Below the pieces are notes generated by a model. That model saw only the letters and a program-made list of their open reading frames with translations, made no database searches and had not been told where the DNA came from. Position numbers and translations under genes: made by a program. From IMG/VR virus record IMGVR_UViG_3300021963_000774, positions 1 to 21,138 of that record: a stretch of DNA of 21,138 nt; one strand, written 5' to 3'. Source of the stretch: a virus. Below are positions 19,001-21,138 of the stretch, piece by piece; position 1 is the stretch's first letter; every line of letters begins with the position of its first letter.

Positions 19001-19465
19001 ATCACAATGCAGAAGGCAAACTCTGAGATCAATGGAATTATGAAGGACGCCGGAGTAGATATGTCAAACTCCGGCAAGCTCCTTGGGCGTGAATTCGCAG
19101 CAGGCCTTGCTGCGACTCGCGGCCAGGTTCTCAGGCAGGCCCGCATGATCGCAGCAGCAGTTAAGCGCATCTTGCAGCTTAACTCTCCTGCTAAGGAAGG
19201 ACCCCTGTCTACTCTTGACACCTGGTGGGATGCGTTCGTGCCCACCCTGACCTCGGGCCTTGACACACGCGGACTCAGTAGTGCAGTGTCGTCTGCTGTT
19301 GCACCCCCGTTGCTTAGCAGCATTGGTTCAGGTAGGGGTCAAGGTACTACAATTAACCTTACTGTCTCAGATCAGACATTCGCTGGTATGAGTCGTGAGC
19401 AGGCAGACAGGGTTGCACGAGACATCAAGGCAGCACTTGACCGTCAGGTGAGTTACACTATCTAA
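16025..19465 (+). CDS. Tape measure protein
   Basis: This is a 1146-residue protein with GAGG six bases before ATG 16025. The N-terminal third (about 60-280) is the TP901-type tape-measure core: D-F-E-E-S-M, L-S-K-A-G-L-S, T-A-T-A-N-R-T-T-A-D-V-N-D-M, G-I-A-G-S-D-A-G-T-S-L-K. Hydrophobic segments follow at about 390-470, then a coiled coil at about 490-620. An Ala/Val-rich stretch has the S-P-S-Q-V...G-S-P-I-A-S-G-I-A-Q-G-I motif (about 720-745). A second highly charged coiled coil spans about 870-1010, and a second S-P-A-K segment lies near 1055. It sets tail length and may help DNA cross the membrane. Confidence 0.93.
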   Translation: MALTVAQLTARLTADTSNFYKSMAIADASLFRTGSIARRVGAGTAIAVGAMGVMALKTAGDFEESMHILGAVSGATTADMKKMQDQAIALGKDMKLPNVSAKDAADAMTELSKAGLSVKDIMGATRGVLQLGVAGNMKFAESATIVARALTSFRMEGSQATRVADLLTATANRTTADVNDMALGIQMASAQFHAAGYDIDDLTTSLGLMANAGIAGSDAGTSLKTMMNRLTAPTDKAKELMQKFGISVYDSSGQVKKMPQLIQTFNNALRNQSNETRNAALYTIFGSDAIRAARVQLAAGAQGWYELNTATTKGGEAQAFAEARTKGFNGAVKGFISQVETLAVEIGLKMLPAATDAARALANFVGSLDANKITGFFGAIGNVVGPIVRLIASSEAARGLILALGAAFLATKLIINPLIGLFSSLSTAVAGASAAFAFLAANPFVALAVGVAAVTIGMNMLTAALRDTAVTADMVASSLQRAKDASLALENATHGVRGAELNLKAARLEQKAAAAGLRQVERDIDSGRLRGAAATNAKQQAELRLERAQLGVKQSSTALKGAISDEKKAVTESVKANEDSIKTSREQTAQLQRKRQYFGPAVVSEKELQNAIKQRNEAEKTATKDGVNHEKAIKAVAAQGGPASKAMGEIGKSFEKVNAKRAIDKLRDVVPGIKSVSGTAKAAATVVGNGVSAGIAAGIVAAPAVTAAVNVVERAIAAAKSAAKIKSPSQVAAAEIGSPIASGIAQGINVAAPQVNAALMKSILKPIPLVGAYAAGAAKNIAKKYTDAQLLAFVTGSQSLPEKMGASLKRMINRQKSILDAAKPMFDKWFSRLQDRAMRAFDAVTAATKTPSEIALGGKTASEKMLENETAARDTAALQKQENDAKRIINGAAARRAAIVKKEGESETDFLERKAEEEKQIAQEVESAKEVITNVAWERRRATLETNAANERKLLEENAAQERLDWESRRENERIALEDRITKLQENLLKGKITMQKANSEINGIMKDAGVDMSNSGKLLGREFAAGLAATRGQVLRQARMIAAAVKRILQLNSPAKEGPLSTLDTWWDAFVPTLTSGLDTRGLSSAVSSAVAPPLLSSIGSGRGQGTTINLTVSDQTFAGMSREQADRVARDIKAALDRQVSYTI

Positions 19466-20733
19466 TGCCAGAAGTTCAGCAAGACATTACCTACAAGGTT
19501 CGTGCTGTCTGGGAGGATGCCCAGTCAACCTCTGTGCAGTTTGATATTTCTCTCTTTAATGGAACTGATGAATTCGCTGATCCTCTTGCTGCTGACTTTA
19601 ATGATCTTGACCCAGCAGTAGAAACAATCCAGAATGTAGAATCTGTTTCTATCCGCAGAGGTCGTGACGACAACCTAGAGTCGTTTACGATGGGCACAGC
19701 AGTTATCACTATTGTGGACGAGGACGGAAGGTACAATCCCTCTAACGAGTCAGGACCTCTCTACGGGAAACTGCGCCCAATGCGCCAGGTTCTGGTTACT
19801 GCAGAAGTAGACGGGTATTCAGAGGTACCCCTGTTTCGGGGATACATCAGGAACATTGATTACGAGTATTACTCTAATCAGGGCAAGGCCAAGATTACTA
19901 TCAATGACCTGTTCCTGTACCTCAACAAGAGTAAGCCTACCTTCGAGTCAATCGGCAGAGACACTACCACTGGTGAGGTCCTCGGGCAGATCCTTACCAG
20001 TGTGGGGTGGACAGACACGTCACTTCTGTCACTTGACCAGGGGGACGTTATCCCGTCACCTGGGCCTTCTAACACATCAGCAGACACTAATGCACTGTCC
20101 AAGGTTCAGGAACTCCTCGAGGTTGAGAGAGGAGCATTCTACATTGCTGCTGATGGTGCAGTAGTATTTGTAGACAGAAACTCTCAGGTCACCAAGACAA
20201 CCTTTGCCACGTTCACAAACGTCTCAGGCTCTGCTATTATTACCTCTGACCTTGACAGAGTAAAGAATAGGGCAACCGTTGTACGGGACCTGCCTGACCC
20301 AACTCCTGACTCAACAAGTATCTGGAGTGATGGTGAAAGTGTCTCTAATTATGGTGTGCAGGATTTTTCCTCTATCACCTCAGACATTATTTACGATGAT
20401 ACTCAAGCACTCAGTTTGGCGCAGTGGCTTGTTGCCCAGAGGAAGAACCCACTTGTTCCGTTCAGGTCTATCTCTATTGTCCTGAACACCCTGACCCATG
20501 CAGAAGCAAATAATGTTCTTCTCACAGACCTCACTGAAAGAGTTGAGGTTGGGAATACCTCACTTGGGCAAAGTACTGCACCCTACTATGTTGAGGCCAT
20601 CAGTCACGATATCCGGGTTGGGCAGCATACAGTTACTTTTTCTCTTCTGCCTGTTACACAGGTAATGATTCTGAATGACGCTGTGCCAACTTGGCCAGAT
20701 TCTGTTCTCGATTCTGCAGTTCTAGCGTACTAA
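19465..20733 (+). CDS. Minor tail protein (distal tail / baseplate-like)
   Basis: This 422-residue protein has an ATG sharing the A of the tape-measure stop. After a short strand region comes V-S-I-R-R-G-R-D-D-N-L-E-S-F-T-M-G-T-A-V-I-T-I-V-D-E-D-G-R-Y-N-P, a pattern common in the first minor tail protein after the tape measure in actinophages. L-F-R-G-Y-I follows (about 130), and then a beta-rich body. It probably forms the tail tip that joins tube and adhesin. Assignment as Dit or hub cannot be settled from the sequence alone. Confidence 0.75.
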   Translation: MPEVQQDITYKVRAVWEDAQSTSVQFDISLFNGTDEFADPLAADFNDLDPAVETIQNVESVSIRRGRDDNLESFTMGTAVITIVDEDGRYNPSNESGPLYGKLRPMRQVLVTAEVDGYSEVPLFRGYIRNIDYEYYSNQGKAKITINDLFLYLNKSKPTFESIGRDTTTGEVLGQILTSVGWTDTSLLSLDQGDVIPSPGPSNTSADTNALSKVQELLEVERGAFYIAADGAVVFVDRNSQVTKTTFATFTNVSGSAIITSDLDRVKNRATVVRDLPDPTPDSTSIWSDGESVSNYGVQDFSSITSDIIYDDTQALSLAQWLVAQRKNPLVPFRSISIVLNTLTHAEANNVLLTDLTERVEVGNTSLGQSTAPYYVEAISHDIRVGQHTVTFSLLPVTQVMILNDAVPTWPDSVLDSAVLAY

Positions 20734-20741
20734 GGAACGCC

Positions 20742-21138
20742 ATGCCGTACACACCACCATCAACTGTCACAGGTTCAGACGTTCTCACTGCCGCGTTGTG
20801 GAACACGCAGGTGAAGGACAACCTCAATACGCTCTACAAGCCGCCCGCGTGTCTTGTCCGTAGGACGACGCAACTCACACCGTTCACGAGCGGAACAGCA
20901 GTCACATGGGAAGGCGCGATCTACGACACCACCGGCCCCGGCAGCCCGATGTTCTCACTCGCATCACCCACGCGAGTCACGATTCAGGTCACAGGCTTGT
21001 ACCTCATTGATGCTTACATCATCATCAATAGCACGAGCACAATCACGGTTCCCACCGGGCTCGTGATTGCGGTGAACGGCACGACAAAGTTCAACACGCT
21101 CCTAGCCATCTCCGGGTTGCTCCCAACTGCCAATCAGT
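20742..21138 (+). CDS. Minor tail / tip protein, N-terminal part (runs off window)
   Basis: ATG 20742 has AAGGA at good spacing, 9 bp after the previous stop. The frame stays open to the end of the window (132 codons). It begins MPYTPPSTVTGSDVLTAALW, followed by N-T-Q-V-K-D-N-L-N-T-L-Y, the start seen in phage minor tail or fibre proteins. Then comes a beta-sandwich-like region (F-T-S-G-T-A-V-T-W-E-G-A-I-Y-D-T, and Y-L-I-D-A-Y-I-I-I-N-S) resembling C1q/TNF-like trimer domains of receptor-binding tips. It is a candidate adhesin; the host-contact part is outside the window. Confidence 0.65.
   Translation, partial: MPYTPPSTVTGSDVLTAALWNTQVKDNLNTLYKPPACLVRRTTQLTPFTSGTAVTWEGAIYDTTGPGSPMFSLASPTRVTIQVTGLYLIDAYIIINSTSTITVPTGLVIAVNGTTKFNTLLAISGLLPTANQ

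Noticed and set aside
17035-19323. Long minus-strand frames opposite the tape measure gene
   Set aside because: They are Ser/Ala/Arg-rich reverse readings of a long, Ala-rich coding gene.

Overview
This window is part of the genome of a tailed double-stranded DNA phage, or of a closely related prophage. From position 7016 onward, all genes run rightward in the standard siphovirus morphogenesis order: small terminase, large terminase, portal, scaffold, major capsid protein, small head proteins, head-tail connectors, tail terminator, major tail protein, tail-assembly chaperone pair with a programmed -1 frameshift, a 1146-residue tape measure, and minor tail proteins. A tape measure of that length predicts a long tail, roughly 170 nm at about 0.15 nm per residue. 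An actinobacterial host is likely but not proven. The reasons are an Rpf-like secreted muralytic domain, the portal type, and frequent GTG/TTG starts.

Layout. 1-1168 (minus strand): a compact operon of an AbrB-like protein, a 30-residue membrane peptide, an Rpf/transglycosylase-like secreted protein, a zinc-finger protein and the start of another CxxC protein. 1169-1545: a divergent, very G-rich control region. 1546-1782: a small winged-helix protein. 1783-2316: a non-coding stretch with mutually exclusive RNA stems, a strong terminator and a promoter/operator. 2317-6776: rightward small genes of unknown function, many related to each other, separated by intergenic cassettes. These cassettes share terminator hairpins, a 20-bp CTAGACCTC element, CCCTNAGGG palindromes, and promoter/leader sequences ending in CAACGACGAA. 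7016-21138: the structural operon, with short spacings and frequent ATGA/TAATG overlaps.

The most unusual signal is 6281-6898. This 618-bp transcription unit (upstream region, gene, hairpin) contains no AG and no CT, one CC and one GG, so the rule is that G is never preceded by a purine on either strand. The single GG lies in a TGG codon for a tryptophan shared with the normal-composition paralogue at 4024-4449. The protein has no Gly and no Pro, and the unit cannot contain a Shine-Dalgarno sequence. The depletion is strand-symmetric, which points to a constraint on double-stranded DNA rather than on mRNA alone.

How it fits together: the small genes at 2317-6776 look like an early or accessory set expanded by duplication and placed under common regulators, with the CCCTNAGGG and ATATTGYAATAT palindromes as candidate operators. 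The 7016-21138 operon builds the virion. The minus-strand operon may contribute to cell-wall digestion or entry/lysis. No integrase, tRNA, CRISPR array or insertion sequence was seen.
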